Shown here: positions 1 to 11,255 of the stretch, piece after piece
Numbering within the stretch: position 1 is the stretch's first letter
How the letters are laid out: the number at the start of each line of letters is the position of its first letter
DNA from: Endomychus coccineus
Taxonomy: Eukaryota; Arthropoda; Insecta; Coleoptera; Endomychidae
DNA length: 64,000 bases
Direction: 5' to 3'
Assembly: GCA_958510875.1 (NCBI GenBank)
Contig: CAUEHT010000005.1
Coordinates: forward strand, 434,001 to 498,000
Translations under genes and position numbers: made by a program
Notes under the pieces: model-generated
Database searches by the model: none
Told to the model about the DNA's origin: nothing
The model's input: the letters and a program-made list of their open reading frames with translations, nothing else

Positions 1-2194
1 TGTACGACCTGTTTTTGATGATGCAAAATTGGGAAGAATCCTTCATTGAATCACTGTTTGAAGAAAGGAAGTTGTTATATACAGATGATTCCTGATCCAT
101 TACTTCAATTTCGAGAAAAGAGGATTGGTTTTATCTCGGATATTAAAAAATCTTTTCAGATGATTGAAGTAAGAAAAGAGGATCGGGATTGTATGAGATT
201 CCTTTGGTGGAAGGATATTCTAAAGAAATAAATGTTTGGAGCAACTTGTAGGCCTTTTATTTTAGGAGCTGTGTTGCAACATCATCTGACAAGGAAATTC
301 CTAACAAACTGTTAGAGATTTATATGTAGATAATTGCGTTTGCTCAGTAGATACCATGGAAGATTATCAGCATTTTCTTGAAAAGTCAACTGATCTATTA
401 TTGGAAGCAAAAATGGACCTTCGACTATGAATGTCAAACGTGGACGAGAGGAATGATCCAAATACACACACAGTATCAGTCCTAGGAATGATATGGGACA
501 GAGGGAGTGATGAATTGTATGTAAACACAGAAGGGATATCAATTCCAGCAGTCGTGACCAAGAGAGTTCTTTTGTCTGCAGCTCAAAAAGTGTACGGTCC
601 ACTGGGAATATTGTGTCCAGTCGTTATTCCAGTGAAAATTATGCTTCTAAAAGCTCACATCAATGAATTGAAATGGATCAGCCATTGACAGATGAAGATA
701 AGAAGATCTTTTTGAAATGGGTGTCTCAAATTACCCTCTCCAATCAAATTCGAATTCCTCGTGTATTCGTTGGTGGAAATAGTGACCGTAAATGTTGAAC
801 TTTGCATGTTTTACCGATGCTAGTGAGCATGCTTATGCTGTGACAGTATTTCTGAGAGTGAAATTATCTGGGTACACATCACTACAACCCGAGTTGCTCC
901 AATAAAGAAAATGACGATTCCAAGATTGGAACTGACTGGTTGCCTAATTGGTGCTAGGTTGTTAGACTCAATCAGGAAAGCATTGAAATTAGAAAATGTT
1001 CCTTTCATTTTTTGATCCGATTCTACTACAGCGTTGGCCTGGATTCAAAGGAATAAAATTTGGGGAGACTATGTGGGCAACCGGGTAAAGGAAATCAGGA
1101 AGTTGACTAATCCCGATAACTGGAGATATATTCCTGGCACAATAAATCCTGCAGATTTACCTTCTCGTGGTTGTTCATTTAAACAACTAGTTGATGAAAG
1201 GTGGTATGAGGGTCCAGATTGGTTAAAGCAACCTTGTGAGTGTTGTATTCTTGAAGAAGATGAGGTAAAAGGAGAATTGATTTCTGCTGAACAGAAAACC
1301 GATAAAGAAGTTGTCTCGATGTTTCTTATAAACAAGACGAGATTGAGACTGACTTTTTATCAATATATTCGTGTTATGGCATGCTGTCACCGTTATATAT
1401 ACAATTTGAAGAATTTAAATCATCGAAGTGGATTCAGTTTTGAGGAGCTCCAATTTGCCGAGGAAAGTTTAATTAAGAACAGTCAGAAGGAAGCTTTTGA
1501 AGATAAAGGAGTTCTAAAAGGATTGGATACGTTTGAGGATGAAAAAGGAAATATTCGAATTAAGAGGAAAATCTTACATCGAGATGATCATCACTATTTC
1601 AGATGTCCAGTTGTACTTCCACATAAATATGACTTGGTGAAACAGTTAATTGTGGATAAACATGAACCATATTGTCATGCTGGAGTGGGATTCATGATGA
1701 CCAAATAACGTGAAAAGTATTGGAACCTCAAGTCGAGGAAAACTATCAAATCTATAATAGCGAACTGTGTTCGATGTCGGAGATATGCGGCCAAACATGT
1801 TGTGAGTAGTCCACCTCCATTGCCAGTCGATCGTGTTCGAGATGCGGAACCATTCCGTTGGAAATGTATTAGTACATTGAAGAAAGAACTCCATCAACGC
1901 TTCCGAACTAACTATTTGGCCCCACTAGTTAATCGAATTCAAGATAAGCCGAGTCGCCCATTAAGAGTAGGAGAGTTAGTTATTGTTGGATTGGATAACA
2001 AGAAAAGGGTATTTTGGCCACTTGGACGAGTTATGAAGCTAATACCAGAAAAGGATGAAACAATTCGAGTTTTGGAAGTTGAAATGGAAGGAGAAGTCGT
2101 AGAGAAGCCTGTACAACGTTTGTACCCATTAGAACTTGATTTGCAAAACGAACCTGCTTTGGAGCAGAAGAGAAAATCGAATGGAAATGTGTAA
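1..2194 (+). pseudogene. BEL/Pao retrotransposon pol remnant
   Basis: The window opens inside a BEL/Pao pol gene. Recognisable in order are an RT piece (46-231, with FREKRIGFISDIKK), the RT-RNase H connection (431-688, ending in the LGILCPVVIPVK type of motif), an RNase H-like stretch (about 800-1150, with STTALAWIQRN read across a break), the integrase zinc-binding region (about 1590-1800) and a C-terminal DUF5641-like domain (1930-2160, with FWPLGRV). The pieces lie in different frames with stops between them. The integrase catalytic core is missing: the sequence jumps near 1855 from the region before the core to the region after it. The element is therefore dead. Family assignment is firm; exact breakpoints are not. 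Confidence 0.85.
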
Positions 2195-2218
2195 TGTTAA
2201 TAATTCATTTGTGGGGGA

Positions 2219-2640
2219 TGTGATAAATGTCAATCTTATGTCATAGGTTTATTGATTTGTGATTGAGAATAAAAAAAAAGTCAAGAATCTGTCATAATTA
2301 TTGAGCTGAATTGAATTGGTGTGAATAGTTTACGAGAAGAAACATTTTAAACGGTTAGTTTGATTTGATTTCTTCACATTTCTTAAGTTTTTCAGTGCTT
2401 GGTTTATGTCTCTCTAAATAGAATGTCTCTCTAAATAGAGATTTTCTCCCCTCTACAAGTCAATAACTGCGAATTGGTTCATCTTTATATGAATATTTGG
2501 GCTGGCTTCTAAGTTTTCCCCAAGTTTGCAGCAAATCTGTACAACTTCAATCTTGGAGACTTTGATATCACTCATATGAATTAACTGTGATTCATGTATC
2601 ACTGAATCCCCTCACTCTCCTTACTAACACAATTTTCCAA
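2219..2640 (+). repeat. probable 3' LTR of the BEL/Pao element
   Basis: A G-rich tract (GTGGGGGATG, 2211-2220) that could be the polypurine tract follows the pol stop at 2194. The sequence starting TGTGATAAATGTC directly after it has the expected LTR start. An internal duplication (TCTCTCTAAATAGA) lies at 2411-2440. The 5' LTR is outside the window, so the right end, near 2630-2640, is a guess. Confidence 0.4.
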
Positions 2641-2759
2641 TATCGGATACTCCAGCGGGTTGAATTTATGATTGTGCTTTATAAAATACTAGCAAATATG
2701 ATTCAGCAGGAATAGAAAATATATTGAAAATAATATAGTGTGACGTACCTTGCTACTTT

Positions 2760-3500
2760 TTGGCGATAAATTTTTATGACGGCTTCAATACTCCTTCAAG
2801 TCTACCAGATATGAACCCGATTGACTTTTATGTCGATTTCTCGGGCGCCAGGTTCACTCCTCGTTGAGGGCTTCTGCTGGGGCCCTCACCAGAAAACGTA
2901 TCACTGTGCTATCTATGGATAGCCTTGTCCCAAGGTAGTCTCAGTGAAATAAGTAACCAGGGGTCAATAGGGCAGACTGAACAGTATTGGAATTGCAGGC
3001 TTTAATGCAATTAATACTTGGTTATTTTTTGACTACTTAAATGATGTTACAGAAAGTCATGTTAGGCAAACACTGAACTTCCCAATAATAAGTTTATTTA
3101 TAGCTTTAACATCGATAAATATTTGACTCTATGTAATAATTATGTATACCGAACCAAGGGAAGCACAAGGAAGCTCAGAAACAATAATCGCAAAGAAAGC
3201 GGTCCAAGCAGACTATTTCCTTATTATAGCCTTGCAAACAAATAGTCATGTGAGTATTATTAAAAACGGCTATTCATGCACTAAATATAAGCAAAATTAA
3301 TTATCGTGCATGGGATACTCAAGCATAGCAAGTGAACGCAGGTTTTAAGTTGTAATGGTTCCTCCGCAATACCCTCACTACGCCCGCGTGATATCAGTAA
3401 TCTTTTGCGAAGTTTTAACAATGGTGAACACTGAGATTCATTTATCCTGCACTTCTTTCAGGTTAGTACGCATAGAATCTCGACAACGGTCTCACCGGTA
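2760..3500 (-). repeat. dispersed LTR-like repeat, copy 1
   Basis: On the minus strand this segment resembles 15640-16240 on the plus strand over about 600 bp with many differences. The best-kept stretch is the CCCCTGGTTA...CTGAGAC...GGGA region at 2895-2960. Next to it the minus strand reads TGGCGCCCGAGAAATCG (about 2837-2853), which looks like a tRNA primer-binding site just inside an LTR. It could be a solo or truncated LTR of an unrecognised element. No coding sequence was seen. Confidence 0.3.
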
Positions 3501-3519
3501 ATTGTACGACAGTGCCAGG

Positions 3520-3935
3520 TACTTCTATACTACTCACATACAAATTTGGCAATTATAACTCTTACTTCCGGGTATTCACAGCGTGTCAGAATTATAATTA
3601 CTTCATCAGTAATACCTCTTTACTTCCGGGTAGATACAGCGTGTACAGTGGAGATTACGGACTCTCGAACATACATCCTCCTTCGGAGCCTACTTCCGAG
3701 TAGTCACAACGTGTAGACCCTGGCGGTGGACTATCTACGACGCACCCTTACTTACGGGTAGACAAAGTGTATATTGGTGCGTCGTGATTCCCTTTCACTC
3801 TATTTCTCCTGCAGAGGCTACTTCCGGGTAGTCACAGCGTGTAGACCCAGGCGGAGGACTATCTACGACACACCCTTATTTCCGGGTAGGCACAGTGTAT
3901 ATGCGTGTGTCGTGATTCCCTTTGACTCTAATCAT
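3520..3935 (+). repeat. tandem repeat with TACTTCCGGGTAGTCACAG core
   Basis: A core close to TACTTCCGGGTAGTCACAG, followed by CGTGTA, recurs about seven times. A longer unit of about 130 bp (core, then TAGACCCAGGCGGAGGACTA, then a second core and GTCGTGATTCCCTTT) is present twice, at about 3690-3810 and 3820-3935. Short open frames here are by-products of the repeat. Confidence 0.7.
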
Positions 3936-4833
3936 TCACACCTTCTGACACAATGTAACTATATAACTTTTATCGGTACAGAAAACAATTAATTCTATCG
4001 GGACGTGATAGAAATCTGTACAAGATAAACTTATCAGGTACAATACAACAATTGTATTGCTACCTCATCAAAATTAATTATACTACATTATTATGTTTTG
4101 CTGTCAGGTGAACAGTCAAAATCATTGACCTAATCAACTTTACTGTCATACCACAGAGTAATTGATTCAAAGTAACTAACTTAACTGCGACGTCATTCAA
4201 ACCCTTAAAAAAATTTAGACACTTCGGCTGATTGAATGGATGCGTATGATATATATTTATAACCAGTAGATCATTGTTGTCATATTTGTTCAATAAAATA
4301 CTATAGTTGTATTTGATGAATTGAAACTGGATGTCAAAAGTACCACTTACAAGGGAGCTCAAAAATGCCCACAACCTAGCAATTTGCAAATTTCAAACCC
4401 GTATGAGCAATAGGAACAGCGCAATCGTCTCCACAGTTTTTACACATGCACCTAGTTTCTGTTTGTCCCTATTGATGTATTAAAGTGTTTACTTTTTTCA
4501 CAGATGTCAGCTTCACACAATGTTATCAACGTATCATGCATACATGTTTTTTAAATCCAATTAGAACATTTTTCAAACAGTAAAAACCCCTTAGCAGATA
4601 ATTATTACATTTCAAAGGGTCTTTTCTGATTCTAAGAGCCAAAATATTGTACGGTTGAGAAAACAACTTTTGCATATCTTTTGGAATAGAGTTAAATTTG
4701 ACTGGTATAGACTATCAATAAAAGAATCGTCACAGTAATTTTGCCTTATTTTCAGAGCAAAAACATTTGATGAACTTTACAGTAGCATAAACTGAAACTA
4801 AACTAAAACTAAATTGTTATTTTTTCATTTTAG
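3936..4833. other. no gene recognised
   Basis: AT-rich sequence with only short chance frames. It lies upstream of the first exon seen of the gene at 4834 and is presumably intron or intergenic DNA. Confidence 0.4.
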
Positions 4834-5900
4834 GAGTCCGCCTAAGATAGGTCGATTCAAAATTCCTATTAAATCAACTCCCAAAGATGTGTATTCACAA
4901 GTAGAAGATACAGAAAATGATTCTTATATGAATGTAAGTACTTCTCGATTGGTACAGGTATTGTATTCGTGAATGGAATAATAATAAGATCGATAGAGTG
5001 TTGATTGTGCGAAGGAATTTGCGGATTTCGATGCCATGCTACGAATATGACAAATAAGCTCACCTCACAAGAAATTGCGTCTGTGAAATGTCCTAATTTA
5101 TCCAGTACAGGAAATCACATATATGACAATATAGTTGAACATTGAAACAACATATATACAGATATGGACTATTTGTATAACTTGGTTGGGTGAGAAATAG
5201 GATTTTCGGAGATCAGAAGTACACTGTACCAGTACTAGTGGTGGTCCCACAGTTGATTCACGCTGTTTCAAAATTAACATGTTTAAGAAATATGTCGACC
5301 CGTCATCTCCCCGTCTCACATTTCGTAAATGTTTCTGATTATTATGTTATAATTTCGTTTATTTCAATTTTTATCTTTTTGAGCTACTAATCTTTTCATT
5401 GCAGCGCCAAAAATTCTCGGCCTGACATAGATCCACCTATCTCAGCGGTTCAAATGTTGAAAACACACAAGTTGAAGTCTTATTAGCATTGGAAAAACAA
5501 AAATTGATTTTACCTCAATCAGCTTTCTCACAATTGACAGTGGTTTAGAACCGTGTATATTGCTGGAATTACATGCACTTCGGGAACTGTGGTTTTGAAC
5601 AAATCGATCATCTGAATCATCTGACCGGAAAAGTTTGGCGCTGCCCTCGTGTATCAACAGTCGAGCTGTCCATATTTGAACAAAACAAAATAAACAAAAG
5701 TACTTATATTCTATTATTTTTATTTCCAGGATTCGTTCTGTGTAGACACACATATTATTGATGACAACCGGCATGAGCTATCAGATTTGGAAATACTTGA
5801 AATGAAGTTGAAGAAAGTTGAAGATAGGAAGCGAAAACATATAAATATTCCATCTAAAAGGAAAAGAATAATTAGAATCTCTAGTGATGATAGTGAATAA
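4834..5900 (+). CDS. last two exons of an unrecognised nuclear-type host gene
   Basis: Two exons are supported by splice signals and a shared phase. Exon A, 4834-4933, follows a pyrimidine-rich tract and TAG and ends at AAT/GTAAGTA. Exon B, 5730-5900, follows TTATTTCCAG and ends in TAA. The join is phase 0, and the exons encode about 33 and 56 residues. Exon A reads as a Pro/Lys-rich then acidic segment (begins SPPKIGRFKIPIK). Exon B has an acidic, leucine-rich stretch, a basic cluster resembling a nuclear localisation signal (KRKRII) and a Ser/Asp tail. Exon A starts in mid-codon, so upstream exons must exist. None was found in the window, and they may lie beyond the BEL/Pao insertion. Function is unknown. 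Confidence 0.6.
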
Positions 5901-6165
5901 GAAGACATTGTGGAAGTTATTAAAATGTAATAACATTGTTTTATAGAAATAATATAATATTACAAAATCTACAATGGTATGTTAAAGTTCTTGTATCGTA
6001 TAAGTGCTTTTCTTACGATATTGTTCCAACTTTATCTAATTATTATTGGAACATTCTGAAGACAATGGTGCAGATAAAAAAATTACCGCTTAGAAATAAG
6101 GAGGTCATGGATTGTGATTTTGTTATTAAGGGGAGGTTTTTAAATATATTTATCTACGACCACTA
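5901..6165. other. 3' flank of the 4834-5900 gene
   Basis: AT-rich sequence between the stop codon and the inverted-repeat element. ATTAAA- and AATAA-like strings are present, but none is a clear polyadenylation signal. The 91-codon frame at 5936-6211 runs into the inverted repeat and is judged to be chance. Confidence 0.35.
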
Positions 6166-7131
6166 TACCGGGATATCAAAAATCTTGTTCAAGGGTGGTT
6201 GTGGAATCTAAAACGTGTGTCCTACTTTACGTTTGAAATAATTATGTCACTGTCACACTGACATCATCAATAACCTACAAATTTCATACCTATTTATTTC
6301 AGTTTTAAAACAATAATGAACTACAAATTATGAAATAATTATGTGAACTTTGAACGTTTTCAGAGGTCGTGATAGCCACAATCCGGGTCAAAAACTGTTT
6401 TGAAATAGTTAATTTTCCGTAAATCGAATGAAGTTCACGTGAGAAGCCCGTAGCACGCGAGTTAGAAAAGTGCAAACTGGTTGTACCTAATACGGCTTTA
6501 CGACGACTTTTCGCGTGCCGTTTTCGCTCCATGTAGTTAGATTTAGTATCGGACCGTGCCCGACGGCCCTTCTTTTTTCGATAAATGTCCATCAAGTAGG
6601 AAAATTTAATTAAAACAGTTTGAGCTATTCTCAGATCTCAGCTACGCGCGTCTAACGTGCGACTTACCAAAGGGAATTTTCTCGCGACTAAAATATACAC
6701 GAAGCAGGTAAAAGCTAGCGGCCCATATCCGAAAACACTTCACTACAACTGGCCTCGGTCGCGCGGGGCAAGAAACGGCCCCAAATTAACAAGACCGAGG
6801 TAAAATGTATAAACTCTAAGTTACGCGCAGCGAGCTCCTCGAGGCATATGTCAAAATGAGTTCGTTCGTAGCTAATTACATAGAACGTCTAGCGTTCATG
6901 CAATTATGTTTTTAGATAATTCGAACCTTCTAATTTCAATAGGCCACGTGAAAATCCCAGAGTCCAACGCGCTAAAGACTTCTGAGTTACAATATTTGTA
7001 TAAAATTGCGAAATTTCGTACTTTTAGAAACTTCAAATTAATTATGACCTAATTATTTCAAACGTAAAATAAGACACACGTTTTAGATTCCACAACCACC
7101 CTTGACCAAGATAATTTTTGATATCCCGGTA
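6166..7131. mobile_element. non-autonomous element with about 80 bp TIRs and TA flanks
   Basis: The left end (6166-6246, TACCGGGATATCAAAAAT...) is repeated in reverse complement at 7046-7131 with a few mismatches. TA lies at both outer edges (6166-6167 and 7130-7131), as expected for Tc1/mariner-like insertion. No transposase is encoded. The interior (about 6330-7040) is not unique: it is a diverged, reverse-complement copy of the right part of the Helitron units (about 27050-27760), including the segment around CATGGAGCGAAAA. Either a Helitron piece sits between these TIRs or both elements took up the same sequence. Confidence 0.75.
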
Positions 7132-7199
7132 TTAGAAAGGCTAAATACGTCTGTTTTTCGTGGATTAGAAGCCTTCTAATACACTAGTGGATTAAAATT

Positions 7200-7640
7200 C
7201 ATAATACAACGTTTTGATTTTATAGTATTTTATTAATGTTTATCTCAAGAACGATCTTTGTCATTTTGCAGGATTATTCAAATTCACTTTACCTTCTTTG
7301 GTTCATAATTCCAACATTGATTTTAGCATTGAATACTTTGTCCACATTGAAGAGGCAACAAGGCATTTCTCCACATTGAAAAACTAGGATAGTAGCACCT
7401 CTTCTGTAATTGCTTCTTCTCCTATGGCCCTTTTTTTCACCAGTTGTCGAATTTCACCAATTCCTTCTCGTATACACTTTTGCTTTTTGCTGGTAACACA
7501 CGTAATGTTGCTTCTTGAGCCTTTTGCTGGATTTCAGCTGGAATGATGACGTTCTCAGCATTCTCACAAACTTTTTCTGTCGATTTTGCAATATTTTTGG
7601 TTTTGTTGACCAAGAAACAAACGCATGTCATAGAAACGAT
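7200..7640 (-). pseudogene. tyrosine-recombinase-like (Crypton or related) relic
   Basis: On the minus strand, 7631-7437 encodes a segment with VLPAKSKSVYEKELVKFDNW, which resembles the N-terminal SAM-like core-binding region of the eukaryotic tyrosine recombinases common in insect genomes. After a stop and frameshift the similarity resumes at about 7410-7280 with an ...EEAITEEVLLS... and ...WTKYSMLKSML... type of sequence, which fits the next helices of that domain. The catalytic domain (R..HxxR..Y) was not found. Assignment rests on memory of the family pattern. Confidence 0.5.
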
Positions 7641-9259
7641 TCTAAAACTTTCTAGTTTTCAGCTGAAAATCAATATTCTTGAACACAATATATTCCAAAT
7701 TGACATTTTTCAAAATCAGAATTTTTCACCTGCTCTCACACGGCTTTCACTCTCCTAATTGACCAGTTTTGGGCCTTGGTCGTGAATAAAACGTTTAATT
7801 ACATTCGGGAATTAACAGCCTCCAATCCTCTCGAAAAAATGTGAATTAGAAATTAGACGTCTTCTGGTATTAAAGAAACGCGTTAACTCTTCAGATATTA
7901 TAGTCATGTACTTGAAATAATTACATTATTAGTCGTGTTGTCATTTTTCTTGTACAAATCAGACGTATTCGTAAACTTGGAGCACCTCCTTCACTCTACT
8001 TTTTAGCTCCTCTCCTTGCTGATTTTACTTTGTTTTTCCTCCACCACTTTGCGGCTTCCTATTGGTTGATCACGTTCCTCCCCTTTCCAAAAGAGCTCTT
8101 GTATTGGTCGAGGTAAGGAGCTGTTGGTTCCTCCCTCTCCTTAAAGGAGTTCTCATGTAGGCTCAGGTTCGAAACGTGGCTCAAGAAAGGTTCGAAATGT
8201 GCCTAGCTATATTTAAAGGAATCTGTTTCAAGAAAGGTTCGAAACGTAAGTCCTCTTCCAGGGGTTATCTTGAAGAGTCGAAACTAGGCTAGTTTCATTT
8301 AGAGGAATTTTCAACTCTGAGTTGAATTACTTCTAATTGAATAGACAAGCCTCGCATAGATAAGAATTTTTACCGCTAATATTTTTAGATGGATTACCTG
8401 AATCAAATATAATTATTTTATAATTCGCTATATTATATAGATTGTAATTTAATTATGATAAATAAGATCCAAAGTCGCTGATAAAACGATGCTATATTGG
8501 TGCATTAACTGAAGCAATCATCATGTGAGTGATTATAAGAAATGAATAATCATCTTCGGTTAACACTGTAGAATTTAACACCTGTGATAACCAGAAGCTA
8601 CTGTAATAAATTTCGCTGATCATATTGAAGAAATGAGGATTGTGTAAGGTTCAGTGATCTCCGTGCAGGTTAGGAAGATATTGAAGCTCTTCCGGCAATG
8701 ATTTGATTAACAAAAGCTGGTGTATGTAGGGCAAATTGAGCATAGAAAAAATGGCGAACCCTACTGTCACTTTTTAGACCTGTCGATCGATGCGATTTTT
8801 TGGTATGTTGTACTCGTAACCACCTCTTTCATTTACGAAAGTTTGATTCTTCCAGATCATTCGGTTTTCCAGTAATAAAATAGTATGTGGTGACGTTTCG
8901 TTTCGTTAAAATAAATGCAAACCTGAATTTTTTTGTTCTAGAGTTTTCCTCATAAATCCTCGATATTTTCGAAACTGAAGGAATCGAGAGAGTTTTTCCC
9001 CCATAATTTCCTTATCGAAGTGTCGTCTCGGTGTTTTCAATCCTCGCTACATTTTCGGCGCAGAATAACACATAGTGACCCCTTTTTCGTATCTGGTCCG
9101 AATTATAGAATTCATCGAAGATTGGTAAATACGTATTTCCATTAGAGACGCGAATTTAATCATTACAGGAAGAAGAACATCTGGCGCCGTATGAAAAACG
9201 ACGTTTCACGAGAGGTGGGCCTAAATCAGTATAAAATACCGCATGTAAGCTGAGGAGTT
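7641..9259. other. no gene; GGTTCGAAACGT triplicate
   Basis: No coding region was recognised. Between 8165 and 8250 the string AGGTTCGAAACGT (once AAATGT) occurs three times, twice preceded by CAAGAAA. Similar strings are common near PLE terminal repeats, but no hammerhead-like fold was found here. Confidence 0.3.
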
Positions 9260-9536
9260 GAGTTCGTATTGTACCTTTTTATCTTGTCCCAGAAGGGGAA
9301 GCGGACGACGAAGCAGAACCTTCAAGATTCAAAGTTAACATCTCTGATCATGACCGCCTGCTGGACGAGGCCATCCTCCTCATGGACGACCTTAGAGAGC
9401 TCCTCTGGAGACCCAGCAATGAATTCATATATGAACGCGTCAATTGTGTCTCGAATGGCATCTTCCCTATTATGGTGAGATGTCTCCGAAGGAGAAAACC
9501 TACATGAAGGTCCAACCCGTGGTGGAGTGATGGTCT
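9260..9536 (+). pseudogene. R1-like LINE (+), 5' piece before nested insertion
   Basis: One plus frame reads a remnant of the endonuclease-RT linker of an R1-clade ORF2, ending in the typical NPWWSDGL motif at about 9512-9536. It is cut there by the minus-strand LINE and resumes at 13353 with the expected K..V.ARR.YQ pattern. Upstream, the endonuclease cannot be recognised. Confidence 0.65.
9524..9536 (+). repeat. target-site duplication, left copy
   Basis: GGAGTGATGGTCT occurs here and at 13353-13365, exactly bracketing the minus-strand LINE. The 13 bp match is perfect. Confidence 0.9.
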
Positions 9537-9618
9537 TTTTTTTTTTTTTTCAGTAAAGGGGAAATCCTTCACGGACATCCGGTGTTTGGATCAATCACAC
9601 CGGATAGTGTAGGATTGA

Positions 9619-11250
9619 CTAGCACCGCTGTATGAGGTCGTCTGCATATGCCACCGTAAAAGCTCCATCCATAAGGCTAAGTCTCAAGACACCGTCATAT
9701 AATATATTCCATAGCAATGGGCCTAGTACGCCGCCCTGTGGTACACCTACACTGATTTTCATTTCTTCCCCACGATCTATTTCCAGGCTTCTTTCGCTAA
9801 AGTAACTTCTTATAATACGAAGAAGGTACGGCGGCAGCCGTCTCTTTTCCAATTCTTCCATTATGAGGTTCCATCCGGCCGTATTAAATGCGTTCTCCAC
9901 ATCTATGGTTATAAGAGCACACAGCTTTCCTTGTTTCAAAGTTTCATTGAGGGTATCAAGCAAGAATTCGGGATATCGTTCCACCATTAGTTTTACAACT
10001 TCCGGTGGAATGCCATCCGGTCCAGCTGATTTGCCGTTTTTCATTTTCCTGCCTGCTTCCTGTAGTTCTTTTAGGGTGAACGTTTTTACTAGGCCATCAC
10101 TATACTCTCCCCTGACTATATTCTCTGTGTGGGCCGGGAGTAGTACCCTTGCAATCTCCTTTTTTGTTTCAGTTTCCATCTTCACAGGGCTTTGAAATTT
10201 CTTCATTACTATTTTATAGCCTAGTCCCCAAATATCATTTTCAACGTCTTCACAAGTTTTTTGCCCAATGTAGTTCCTTAGCCTTATAGATTGTATCTCT
10301 CAGTTCTTTCTTAGCCTCCTTGTATTGAGCTTGAGTTATAAAAACAGCCTCTAGATCTCCTCTTTTCCTTTCTCTTTGCATCTTCCGTCTTTGATTAAAA
10401 TATTCGTTTCTTTGCTGCGCTATCTCTTGTGACCATCAATAAACTCCTGCTCTGCCTTTTCTTTTACAGCCTTTTTTTGGCATAGCTATGTCGCATGCCT
10501 TACTTATTATATCGACGCAAAACTCCATCGATTTATTTTCATTGTCATCAAGGTTTACTCTAATAACTTCTAAGAATTTTTCTGAATTAAATTTGCTGAT
10601 TTTCCATCTCTTATTTGTACTTTCTTTCTTCTGTGGATTTTCATTAGTTGTATCAATTACCATATGTATATATCGGTGGTCACTCAGTGATTCTTGCTGA
10701 AGTACTTCTCATGATATAACAAATCTGGCTAGGTTTTCTGATGTGCATGTTATGTCTATATAAGACGTTGAGTTACCTCTCATGAACGTTGGACTGTCTC
10801 CTCTATTTTGAACTATTAGATTATTGGCTGCCATTGTGAAAACATGTTACCTCTATCATCTTCTCTTCTTGAACCCCATTCAGGAGACTTCGCGTTAAAA
10901 TCACCGGTCAATATTACATACTTTTTTGCATTGCGTATATTAACTTCCAGTTCATCTAAAAGTTTTTCGAAAGATCTCAATCCAACATTTGGAGACACGT
11001 AACAGCTATAAATCCGAGTTTCATTTAGGTCTATCCATACGTAACCTTCGCCACCCCCAGATCAAGCAATTACTAGATCTTTATTTGTTACTTTAATTGC
11101 CGCGTTACGTATCTCATCTACTATCCATGCGTTGTTGTTCATTCGCTTGTAATTAGGCTCTGATACCACCAGGATGTCTATCTCTAGCTCTGCAGCCGTT
11201 GCTTCCATCAGATCATGCGCTACAGAGCTTCTATTAGCATTAAGTTGCAA
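9619..11250 (-). pseudogene. LINE ORF2 (endonuclease and reverse transcriptase), broken
   Basis: The endonuclease is at about 11250-10816, with QLNANRS near the start, VSEP (catalytic Glu region) and TGDFNAKSPEWGS (Asp/Asn motif). At least two stops interrupt it. The linker (10663-10436 and beyond) leads into the RT at 10206-9619. That piece has NGKSAGPDGIPPE (motif 0/1) and then jumps directly to ITIDVENAFNTA (motif A), so about 100 residues including the YRPI-type motif are missing with the frame kept. GVPQGGVLGPLLWN (motif B) and YADD (9637-9648, motif C) follow. Sequence after YADD is lost. R1 clade is inferred from motif wording. Confidence 0.85.
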
Positions 11251-11255
11251 TATCT

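Noticed and set aside
312..602. Minus-strand frames of 96 and 64 codons
   Set aside because: They are shadows of the BEL/Pao pol remnant on the plus strand.
5404..5480. Possible extra exon after TTTTCATTGCAG between the two exons of the 4834 gene
   Set aside because: Only one frame is open, it does not fit the phase 0 join, and no good donor follows.
8165..8250. PLE terminal repeat suggested by three AGGTTCGAAACGT strings
   Set aside because: No pairing stem, no coding remnant and no (TA)n context were found.
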